Below are positions 5,825-12,089 of a stretch of DNA of 17,510 nucleotides, in pieces. The stretch lies in the NCBI GenBank assembly GCA_002730485.1, contig PCAH01000021.1:1-17510 (forward strand), written 5' to 3'. This DNA is from Dehalococcoidia bacterium. GTDB lineage: Bacteria > Chloroflexota > Dehalococcoidia > UBA3495. The position numbers and the translations under genes are program-made. Positions within the stretch are counted from its first letter, which is position 1, and each line of letters starts with the position of its first letter. The notes under the pieces were generated by a model. The model saw only the letters and a program-made list of their open reading frames with translations. It did no database searches and was not told the origin of the DNA.

Positions 5825-7141
5825 ATGCGAATCGACGTGTCGGGAGCCTCTCATTGCTTTCCGTGCGTCGATGGCGATGGTACGACAATTTCTCATTTAG
5901 TTTGTGTGGAAATATCCGATACTGCGTCTGACCCCGTGGATGGCCGTGACCAGAGAGAATGCGTGCGCGCGTTCAGAAACGCTATCATCATCGACATGTC
6001 AGATGACGGCATGCTTGCTGCCCATCTTGCGGACGACTGTCGAAAAACGAACGAGGACGTTCGGATCTACCACCGCTTCGAACGAACCTACAGACAGGGG
6101 GATAGGTGCGACGGGTCACCGCCGCGGATCCCTTCGCTGCGTGCAAAGCTGTACGACACGAGCACGCCAAGTCAAATCGTCGAGAACGTGCGCCGCCTCG
6201 AGGGGGAAGTTCGTCCGATACTGGTCGTAATTGACACAGTAACTGTGGACATGTTTGGCGAAATCACCACCGTCTCCGCACTCGAAAGAAAGCTTGGCGT
6301 GGACGGGACATTACCCGGCGACAATCACCTCGTCCTGAGTCGCGAAGCGTTCCGAAAACTACACGACAGTGTCGTGGTGGACCCCACGACCCCTACGGTG
6401 ACGGACGACTACTCCACGCTCGTTTCGACCATCGATGCGATCGGATACCGCCGCATAGTGTACGGAGGAAAAAACATAACAGTGGGGTGGCTCAGCAGCA
6501 TGGTGACGGGCCAGCTCCCCGACCACAAGGAGAGATCGTTACCTGTTACGGTTTCGATCGCCGATGGCATCGTAGTCTCCGCCTGTCACGGATCCGGCAT
6601 CATGGTGCGGAGCTCGCGCAAGAAGCTTGTGACCCGTACGACCCCGGGGGCCACTGTCATATACATCCTTCTCGCCAACGAGCGAAAGGACGTGGCGCTG
6701 TCTGTCACATGCGGACCTTCCCTGAAGGAGTACACGATTCCTTCCCACGGGACGAATGATCGCTACGTAGCCTACGGTGTCATGTCCGTCGGTGTGTGGG
6801 GGGCAGAAGAGGACGGGCAGGTCGATAGCATGATACGCGAACTGCACGCTCACGGAGCGTGCAACATTTTAGACGTCACGAATTCCGTCTACATGATGCA
6901 CTGTTCCAAATGCACCGACGACCCACAGGCATCGGCGGCACTAAGGATAGCTGCAGGTATCTCGTGGGCGACGGCATTCCTCACTGCGAAACGCCCAGAG
7001 AAGCAAGGAGAAACGAACCTCCACTACTGGGCAGAACTGACAGCTACCGATGCCAGCAGAGAAATATTCGGATCAATGAACGTTGCGCCGAGCTACCCGG
7101 TGTTTCCCAACCGGTCCGAATCATGCGCGGCAGTAAGATAA
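5825..7141 (+). CDS. Hypothetical protein, 438 aa
   Basis: The frame is open upstream to 5564, but that stretch is antisense to the acidic gene, so I place the start at ATG 5825 just after the AT-rich promoter. GC-rich third positions continue throughout. The sequence looks like a well-folded, soluble mixed alpha/beta protein. Beta-strand-like stretches include RPILVVIDTVTVDMFG, RRIVYGGKNITVGW and PGATVIYILLANERKDVAL. A Cys pair sits in MMHCSKCTDD, with HCFPC near the N-terminus; whether these bind metal is unclear. There are no transmembrane segments, Walker motifs or recognised catalytic signatures. The last 21 bp overlap the end of the convergent 212-aa gene. Function unknown. Confidence 0.75.
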   Translation: MRIDVSGASHCFPCVDGDGTTISHLVCVEISDTASDPVDGRDQRECVRAFRNAIIIDMSDDGMLAAHLADDCRKTNEDVRIYHRFERTYRQGDRCDGSPPRIPSLRAKLYDTSTPSQIVENVRRLEGEVRPILVVIDTVTVDMFGEITTVSALERKLGVDGTLPGDNHLVLSREAFRKLHDSVVVDPTTPTVTDDYSTLVSTIDAIGYRRIVYGGKNITVGWLSSMVTGQLPDHKERSLPVTVSIADGIVVSACHGSGIMVRSSRKKLVTRTTPGATVIYILLANERKDVALSVTCGPSLKEYTIPSHGTNDRYVAYGVMSVGVWGAEEDGQVDSMIRELHAHGACNILDVTNSVYMMHCSKCTDDPQASAALRIAAGISWATAFLTAKRPEKQGETNLHYWAELTATDASREIFGSMNVAPSYPVFPNRSESCAAVR

Positions 7142-7759
7142 AACGGCTCTACCGATCCTTTCCTTTCGTTCCACCTGTGGTTTCCCGGCGCATGCGACGC
7201 CCATGATGATTTCACCACCGATGCCGCGTAGAAACGAAGCGACATCTGTCACCTTTGATACGCGGGGTACAGCAATGTCATCGTATACGTAGACGGCGCC
7301 GTCTGGTGCGGGGAGAAGCGTACGAACATGGAATCCGTTGTCAAACAAAAACGGGATGCCCCGCTGTAGCGTCGGTGCCACCTCGGAATCGACGAAGCGT
7401 TCTGTGTCATTATGCACATGCACCCCCCACAACATCGCAGGGTCCGTATATTGACACGACAAGTTCCTACCAGCTCGCGCAAAGCACCGCCATCCGACCC
7501 CTATGTTTAGAAACTCCGATACGGGCCACCCCGCGAGCGCTTCATCGACGGAAGAATTTCGGGAAAGCGCACACAGTCGCGGCTTGGTTTCCCTAGGATA
7601 CAGGTTAATGATCTGAGGCGGCTCGAGCCACGCCCTACCATCGGGGGGCGAGGCGCGGTATGCGTCGCTTTGTAATACCTGTGGGTGGCCAAAAAGGTCC
7701 CGAACCACATTTGTGCCGTTGAAGGCGCAGTTACCTGCTCTGTTGGGGGGGAAGTGCAT
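7121..7759 (-). CDS. Hypothetical protein, 212 aa
   Basis: The frame stays open far upstream into the DUF5767-like gene, but I place the start at ATG 7759, the first in-frame ATG downstream of the A-tract leader and of the neighbour's stop. The protein has about six Cys residues and alternating aromatic/hydrophobic strands (LWGVHVHNDTERFVDSEV, GIPFLFDNGFHVRTLLP, GAVYVYDDIAVPRV), suggesting a mostly beta fold. A Pro/Gly-rich N-terminus (MHFPPNRAGNCAFNG) precedes it. No family is recognised. A second ATG at 7767, 8 nt upstream in another frame, sits directly against the A run and opens an 86-codon ORF; which ATG is used decides which protein is made. Confidence 0.7.
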   Translation of the reverse strand: MHFPPNRAGNCAFNGTNVVRDLFGHPQVLQSDAYRASPPDGRAWLEPPQIINLYPRETKPRLCALSRNSSVDEALAGWPVSEFLNIGVGWRCFARAGRNLSCQYTDPAMLWGVHVHNDTERFVDSEVAPTLQRGIPFLFDNGFHVRTLLPAPDGAVYVYDDIAVPRVSKVTDVASFLRGIGGEIIMGVACAGKPQVERKERIGRAVLSYCRA

Positions 7760-7791
7760 CGATGCATTTTTTTGTAGTGTACGCAAAATCG
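7760..7791 (-). promoter_or_regulatory. A-tract leader of the 212-aa gene
   Basis: 32 bp between the DUF5767-like stop and the 212-aa start. On the minus strand it reads ACAAAAAA followed by ATGCATCG and the chosen ATG. The A run (7768-7773) fits the leader pattern seen elsewhere in the window. Confidence 0.4.
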
Positions 7792-8643
7792 TTACATCGG
7801 TACTGGGGGACGCATGCGTTTCGCGGCCGCGCCGGCGGCCTCCGGCGCGGCCTCCGGCGCGGCCGCCGGCGCGGTCGCCGGTGCCCTCGGGGCAGCTCCG
7901 AATATGTTGGCCAGATTTCCCAGACCCCCCCCGCCCATCAGACCGGCCGCCAACGAGCCGATGCCTCCACCCGTGCTGCCCCGTGGCCCCTGCATGGCGT
8001 TGCTGAAATGCTTGGTGACGGCGCTGCCCAAGATCAGCATGGCCAGCTCCACGAATGGATTCATCGTAGACCTCCGGAACAGACGCTTGTGGATACGCTG
8101 GAGGGGCCTGTCGAAGCGGCGCATGTCGTCTCGGCATACGTCTTCGGTGTACCCTTCAAGTCGCATGAGAGAGAACCGCGAGTTCACGAATTCGACACCG
8201 GTAAGCGCGAGGCGAATGAACTGCTTCATAAAGTCGATGCCGGACCGCGCGGCGGCGATTTGTTTCTGGCGCTCGAACTCAAACTCTATGTCACAAAGTG
8301 CGTCCTGCATGGTAAAGGTGCGCGACAGCAGTGCTCCACCGTCGCGCATACGGGCGAGTTCGTGCAAAATAGTCATCTTGACATGGCGGTCGTCCTCGTC
8401 AGGCGGGTCCCCGCGGTTAGATCCTTCATGTATGCTCTCAGCACCATCGTTGTCGTCGAAAATGCGCGTACGCTTCGGCGAAGACCCCGCGGATCCTACC
8501 GACTCGTTTTCTTCATCGACTTCTTGCAGATACTGTGGTGGTGTATGGGGACGTTTCCTGTCGAAGTTCACGCGGCCCTTGTTGGCCAGTGCTTGGAAAA
8601 GCTCCATTTTGGACGCTTCGGTGGTAGCATCTGGATCCAACAT
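7792..8643 (-). CDS. DUF5767-like virion protein, 283 aa
   Basis: Residues 88-216 match what I know of the DUF5767 family, shared by many Nucleocytoviricota (iridoviruses, phycodnaviruses, mimivirus relatives). The features are a helix with 'L..L..M+..G..LS+.FT', a long 'I-E-x-E-x-E-R-x-K/Q' helix, then GVEFVNSRFSLMRLEGYTED and NPFVELAMLILGSAVTKHFSNAM. Members are reported as virion-associated; molecular function is not established. The first 87 residues are acidic and disordered, with a basic SPKRTR patch. The tail after 220 is Gly-rich (MGGGGLGNLANIFG), then Ala/Pro-rich (253-275), encoded by a short GC repeat. ATG 8643 is chosen; the in-frame TTG 6 nt upstream is not a plausible start in this system. 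Confidence 0.75.
   Translation of the reverse strand: MLDPDATTEASKMELFQALANKGRVNFDRKRPHTPPQYLQEVDEENESVGSAGSSPKRTRIFDDNDGAESIHEGSNRGDPPDEDDRHVKMTILHELARMRDGGALLSRTFTMQDALCDIEFEFERQKQIAAARSGIDFMKQFIRLALTGVEFVNSRFSLMRLEGYTEDVCRDDMRRFDRPLQRIHKRLFRRSTMNPFVELAMLILGSAVTKHFSNAMQGPRGSTGGGIGSLAAGLMGGGGLGNLANIFGAAPRAPATAPAAAPEAAPEAAGAAAKRMRPPVPM
7823..7882. repeat. GC-rich imperfect tandem repeat encoding the Ala/Pro tail
   Basis: About 60 bp of nearly pure G/C built from imperfect copies of CCGGCGCGGCCT-type units. It encodes the Ala/Pro/Glu tail of the DUF5767-like protein. Such tracts are prone to slippage, so copy number may vary between isolates or be misassembled. Confidence 0.7.
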
Positions 8644-8729
8644 GGGCAACGCGACGCTCAGCTTTACGGTATAACCAGAAAGGTATGGGGGGGGCTGCCG
8701 ATCATTGAACGCATAGCGCCCCTCCCATT

Positions 8730-8924
8730 TTAATCATCAGTGCCATCATCGTCTTCTTTATCTACTTTGTATTGCCTGACAACAAACGTCCTTGTGCTAT
8801 CGTCGAAATACACATCTTGTTTAATATCTTTTCCATCACCTATATTATCATCGTACACGCTTCTGGCAAAATGTGCTGATTTTTCGGGGATTTTGTGGAC
8901 CTCGTTAATGTTGCGCCGATTATG
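8730..8924 (-). other. ATG-less 64-codon open frame directly downstream of the FYVE-PI3-kinase stop
   Basis: This frame continues that of the FYVE-PI3-kinase past its TGA (8925-8927) and reads 64 codons to TAA (8730-8732) with no ATG. The translation looks protein-like (ARSVYDDNIGDGKDIK, DVYFDDSTRTFVVRQYKVD, then an acidic end). It is much more A/T-rich than neighbouring genes. Options are readthrough of the TGA giving a C-terminal extension, non-AUG initiation (for example at the GTG in ARSVYDD), or the tail of a decayed or imported gene. The kinase appears to end at its natural C-terminus before the TGA, so a sequencing-error stop is less attractive. No family is recognised. Confidence 0.4.
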
Positions 8925-10829
8925 TCAATGCGGGGACCACCCGCCTTTCCGTATGTCGTGCAGCCAATCCAGCACTCGATACAGGGTTCGCCGGCTGCCA
9001 TTCATCGCCTCGGTGTCGATCAGGATATCGATCCGCTCCATGCGCTTTTTGGTCCACTGCGCCATGAACAGCGCCGGTCGATCGTCACCCTCTGGATATC
9101 CGCCGCGCAGAATAGGAACGATGTCGGAGATCCGGGTCTTGAATTGTACCATGAGGTCCGTGCACAGATCCCGGAACGAATCTACGCCGGCAGAACCGTC
9201 TCCGCCCATCATTCGAATCATGTCGGGCGTCACGCGGAGCTGCCACGGCTGCTGCAGTATGTGGCCATTAGGCCGTTCGCCGAGGATGTATTCAAAGTCG
9301 ATGTTGAAGACTTCGCCGTTCTCCGCGACCATGACGTTTTCGAGGTGACGGTCACCCACCCCGAGAAAAAGGCACACGCAGCTTGAAAAGGCAAGGCCTT
9401 TTATGAAACGGTCTCTCACCTTGCCGATAGTATTGGACAGATTAAACTCCGAAACGTACGAGCATATGTCCATGGACGCCTTGTTGATGCTGTACAGCGT
9501 CACCGCACTCGGCACCATCACGATGAATGCCGAGGACTCGGATATAATGATGACGTCGTAGTCCGTGACGGTATCCGTGAATCCACCAGCCTTCGCGCGC
9601 AGGTAACGGATGATGTCGATCGCGCAGCGATCCTTCAAGCAACTGGTGGGTTTGTACAACACCTCCTGAACTCTCGATTCCGAACTTTCACGGTTTCTCA
9701 CGCGCAGCGGAACCACCAGAGGTTGCGATGCACCGGAAGCATGCGCGATGCGATTGATGAACGCCGCCTCCACAATTATATCGAAGGAACCCGGTAGAAG
9801 GCACGGGAGCAACTCTTCGCAACGCGACGTCGTACTTCCGCGACGAAGGATGTTGTCCTCAAGCAGTAAGGCGAAGCTAAAGGATTTCAGGAGCTCCTTG
9901 CGCACCGCCTCTGGTAGTACGGAAAGCACTGCTTCGCATATGGTGTGTTGCGAATAGGACTTTGCGCGCCAGAACACTTTTGTCGCGAATCGCATGCATG
10001 TGGCACAGTGCGGAAGAAGCGCCAAATCGAACACCTGTTTGTGCGCATGCGAAACACGAAGAAGCGGGTCGATGTGGTGTGTCACGTCGGAAATCGTGCA
10101 TGTGTGCAAAAACATCATAATATGGTCGTTTTGGGTGCTTTCCGGTGATTCTAGATCAAGTTCTTGCAGCGCAACACCTACGCTCAGCCCGTCGGGGTGG
10201 CAGGTTACCGGGCAACGAAGCACACTGCACGGAACCACTCTCTTGGACACGAGAAGGCTACTTCGTTCTACGCCGAGATGGCGGAGAGCCGAACCCCACG
10301 CAGGGTGCCCGACAAGATCGTGCCTATTACACAGCAGTGCGTCCCGTGCGCCCCGGTGGTACGTACCCAGAGCGATGTTCCGCCACTTCAGTAGCAGCGA
10401 CATGAGCATACGAGAAAACTGGCGCGACACGAGAAAACAGCTGGTCCAGCATTTTACGGGGATGAAGCGTAGCAGCGGGTCTCCCCACCGGTCACAGAGG
10501 CCATGCGCTACTACTTCGTCGTCCATGGTCCTCACACAGCTCCTGCATACGCGAACGCGACGTCCACGCAGCAATCGGGTCTGGTCTGTGCAAGAGTTAC
10601 AGAACACCCCACCACACGACCGGCAATGGTGGCGTGGTGAAAGGTGTAACCAGCCTAGTTGCGTATCGCACAGCATGCAACGACCCACGAAAGAATCAGG
10701 AATCCAATGAGAAGTTCCGACCGTGGCGCCCACGACGCAGGTATCGTCGGGAGATCCAAATGACAAATGGCCTACGTCTTTATAGTAGTCGCCGACAGGA
10801 ATGGTGATCGGAGCGGTACCACCCGGCAT
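8925..10829 (-). CDS. FYVE-domain phosphatidylinositol 3-kinase (Vps34-like) fusion, 634 aa
   Basis: Residues 42-100 form a full FYVE finger: WIPD (42-45), C51/C54, RHHCRSCGG (66-74), C77/C80, VRVC (92-95) and C98, so all eight zinc ligands and the PI3P-binding basic motif are present. Residues 115-150 weakly resemble an F-box, and about 230-330 could be the PIK helical domain. The C-terminal third is a PI3/4-kinase catalytic domain: ATP lysine K393 (VLYKP), catalytic loop GDRHLEN (492-498), metal-binding D511 in NIDFEYILG, MIRMMGGDG (537-545) and a closing helix ending in W631, all closest to class III PI3-kinase (Vps34). It should make PI3P and bind PI3P-rich endosomes. No C2 domain is visible. 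The DFG-equivalent glycine is Glu513. ATG 10829 follows TATAAAAAAAAAG; the longer open frame upstream is antisense to the repeat gene and starts with GTG. Confidence 0.9.
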   Translation of the reverse strand: MPGGTAPITIPVGDYYKDVGHLSFGSPDDTCVVGATVGTSHWIPDSFVGRCMLCDTQLGWLHLSPRHHCRSCGGVFCNSCTDQTRLLRGRRVRVCRSCVRTMDDEVVAHGLCDRWGDPLLRFIPVKCWTSCFLVSRQFSRMLMSLLLKWRNIALGTYHRGARDALLCNRHDLVGHPAWGSALRHLGVERSSLLVSKRVVPCSVLRCPVTCHPDGLSVGVALQELDLESPESTQNDHIMMFLHTCTISDVTHHIDPLLRVSHAHKQVFDLALLPHCATCMRFATKVFWRAKSYSQHTICEAVLSVLPEAVRKELLKSFSFALLLEDNILRRGSTTSRCEELLPCLLPGSFDIIVEAAFINRIAHASGASQPLVVPLRVRNRESSESRVQEVLYKPTSCLKDRCAIDIIRYLRAKAGGFTDTVTDYDVIIISESSAFIVMVPSAVTLYSINKASMDICSYVSEFNLSNTIGKVRDRFIKGLAFSSCVCLFLGVGDRHLENVMVAENGEVFNIDFEYILGERPNGHILQQPWQLRVTPDMIRMMGGDGSAGVDSFRDLCTDLMVQFKTRISDIVPILRGGYPEGDDRPALFMAQWTKKRMERIDILIDTEAMNGSRRTLYRVLDWLHDIRKGGWSPH

Positions 10830-10868
10830 CTTTTTTTTTATACACTGAGAGTAAACCACGCAATCAGG
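10830..10868. promoter_or_regulatory. Divergent promoter of the FYVE-PI3-kinase and the myristoylated repeat protein
   Basis: 39 bp between divergent ATGs. On the minus strand it reads GTGTATAAAAAAAAAG up to the kinase ATG, combining a TATA-like step with an A9 tract (10831-10839). Sharing so short a region implies linked expression of the two genes, an inference from geometry. Confidence 0.55.
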
Positions 10869-11453
10869 ATGGGAGGCTTCAATTCTAAATCGAAACCGCT
10901 GACATCGGCGGCATTCGCAGGTAGTGTGGCCAGCACCGCAGAACCGAGTCTGATGAGCACGGATGTTTCGAAGCCGCCCCGTAGCCTCATGAGCGAGTTC
11001 ACCAGTGACTTCGCCGGGAGCACCTACGTGCCGGACTTCATGAGCACCGAGGTGCAGAGCACCTACGCGCCGGACTTCATGAGCACCGAGGCGCAGAGCA
11101 CCTACGCGCCGGACTTCATGAGCACCGAGGCCCCGGAGGAGGTCGCGGAGGCGCCGGACTTCATGAGCACCGAGGTGCAGAGCACCTACGCGCCGGACTT
11201 CATGAGCACCGAGGCCCCAGAGGAGGTCGCGGACTACATGAGCACTGAGGCCCCGGAGGAGGTCGCGGAGGCGCCGGACTACATGAGCACCGAGGGCGGC
11301 ATGTCTGGCATGCATACCTCGCTGTACCGAACGGCGCCCACGCTTGTGGTGCCGCAATCGTACGAAGCTGAGGAGAACAGCGAAATCGCGCGCGTCTTGA
11401 ATAAGATGCAGCCCAGCCACCGACAGTCTTGGCGCAGCCTCACGGCGGAGTAA
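10869..11453 (+). CDS. Probable N-myristoylated protein with MSTE tandem repeats, 194 aa
   Basis: Starting at ATG 10869 the protein begins MGGFNSKSK, a textbook N-myristoylation signal (Gly2, Ser6, Lys7) with basic residues that would aid membrane binding. The frame is open upstream, but only this ATG gives the signal. Residues 55-142 are seven copies of [P]D[F/Y]MSTE separated by VQSTYA, AQSTYA or APEEVA(EA); degenerate LMSTD and LMSEF copies occur earlier. A non-repetitive C-terminus (SYEAEENSEIARVLNKMQ, SHRQSWRSLTAE) follows. The repeats are acidic, low in hydrophobics and probably extended, so they could display multiple docking or phosphorylation sites (Ser/Thr before Glu). No family is recognised. 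It diverges from the FYVE-PI3-kinase, and its stop abuts that of RPB5. Confidence 0.8.
   Translation: MGGFNSKSKPLTSAAFAGSVASTAEPSLMSTDVSKPPRSLMSEFTSDFAGSTYVPDFMSTEVQSTYAPDFMSTEAQSTYAPDFMSTEAPEEVAEAPDFMSTEVQSTYAPDFMSTEAPEEVADYMSTEAPEEVAEAPDYMSTEGGMSGMHTSLYRTAPTLVVPQSYEAEENSEIARVLNKMQPSHRQSWRSLTAE
11031..11294 (+). repeat. In-frame coding tandem repeats, 39-45 bp units
   Basis: Seven copies of a CCGGACTTCATGAGCACCGA-type core start at 11031, 11070, 11109, 11154, 11193, about 11232 and 11274. Spacers of 18 or 24 bp encode VQSTYA-type or APEEVA(EA)-type linkers. Near identity at DNA level, including third codon positions, indicates recent duplication or gene conversion. Confidence 0.9.
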
Positions 11454-11460
11454 TCATCCG
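11446..11460. terminator. Inverted repeat spanning the abutting stops of the repeat gene and RPB5
   Basis: CGGA (11446-11449) and TCCG (11457-11460) flank a 7-nt loop holding TAA of the plus-strand gene (11451-11453) and TGA of RPB5 (complement of 11454-11456). It is only 4 bp long but has the same geometry as the hairpin at 2350-2364. Confidence 0.25.
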
Positions 11461-11987
11461 GTGACGACGCGATATTCCGTCACAAGGTGCCCCTCCGGTG
11501 AAGCCTCCTCGATTTTCACAATCGTTCCGCGACCTAAGTCCAGCCACCGCGCGACAGGATCGTTTACGGATATGCGTGGTAGCTTGTCGATGCCGTACCT
11601 ATCCGCGACCTTTCGTTTTTCCGACGCACTGAGAACGACATGTTCGGGGACGAGAACGTGCCGGGTGAGGTGAAACAGGAAGAAGTCCGTGTGGAAGATT
11701 TCGAACCGTGTTGTAGTATTCTTCAACAGGTCGGTTTTGGCAAAGGGTGTGATGCCTTGGGGGTAGAGGACTACCGCATGACTTATTTCCCGTGCCTCCG
11801 TATCGGCAACGATGCGCCGCGTGTCGCGCACCCCGACCTTACCGTCCGGAAAGGCGTACACGACCAGCTGCGATACCCCTCGTTTTGCGATCATAGCAGG
11901 ATCAAACACCCCGCCGTCGCTCTGGATGAACACGTTGTAGCCGCGCTCCCGAAGCATCAGATAGCAGTTTTTTTTAGCGCGTTCCAT
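11454..11987 (-). CDS. RPB5: DNA-directed RNA polymerase subunit RPB5
   Basis: 177 residues. The C-terminal assembly domain is diagnostic: RHVLVPEHVVLSASEK (109-124), YGIDKLPRISVNDPVARWLD (131-150), GTIVKIEEASPEG (154-166) and the final EYRVV, matching the archaeal RpoH/eukaryotic RPB5 consensus 'H-x-L-V-P-x-H ... L-P-x-I ... D-P-v-a-r ... G ... Y-R-x-V'. The N-terminal half (residues 1-105) matches the jaw domain in size and position, with MLRERGYNVFIQ and AVVLYPQGITPFAKTDL segments, though it is diverged. RPB5 helps form the lower jaw contacting downstream DNA. Cellular RPB5 is about 210 residues, so this is slightly short. Its presence implies the virus encodes a multi-subunit RNA polymerase. 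ATG 11987 is the only good start; the gene diverges from the helicase. Confidence 0.93.
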   Translation of the reverse strand: MERAKKNCYLMLRERGYNVFIQSDGGVFDPAMIAKRGVSQLVVYAFPDGKVGVRDTRRIVADTEAREISHAVVLYPQGITPFAKTDLLKNTTTRFEIFHTDFFLFHLTRHVLVPEHVVLSASEKRKVADRYGIDKLPRISVNDPVARWLDLGRGTIVKIEEASPEGHLVTEYRVVTG

Positions 11988-12089
11988 CGTTGTGCTGCAC
12001 TAAACTTACTGCCTCGTTAAAACAAAAAGGCAATTTACCGATGAACGGGAATTCGCCGCTACCCTGTGCTCCGGACTCGCCTGTTTGCT
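11988..12089. promoter_or_regulatory. Divergent region between RPB5 and the SF2 helicase
   Basis: 102 bp. The middle is AT-rich (TTAAAACAAAAAGGCAATTT, about 12018-12037). An ATG at 12041 follows this leader and opens a 106-codon frame overlapping the helicase N-terminus, 49 nt upstream of the helicase ATG. Promoter role is inferred from position. Confidence 0.4.

Noticed and set aside
7760..8137. N-terminal extension of the 212-aa gene into the DUF5767-like gene
   Set aside because: It overlaps a gene on the same strand in another frame, translates to low-complexity Arg/Gly (RAGGRAGGRAGG), and lies upstream of the A-tract leader.
7762..8733. Plus-strand ORFs of 286-323 codons antisense to the DUF5767-like gene
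   Set aside because: GC-rich antisense shadows with Arg/Pro/Ser composition. The minus strand carries a recognisable family.
8740..9386. Plus-strand ORFs of 163-202 codons antisense to the PI3-kinase C-terminus
   Set aside because: They overlap the conserved kinase motifs on the other strand and show no protein-like motif; the longer one starts with GTG.
10830..11420. Upstream extension of the FYVE-PI3-kinase frame to about 831 codons
   Set aside because: The extension is antisense to the myristoylated repeat gene, starts with GTG, and reads as Arg/His/Leu repeats that mirror the other strand. The ATG at 10829 sits right after a TATA-A9 leader.
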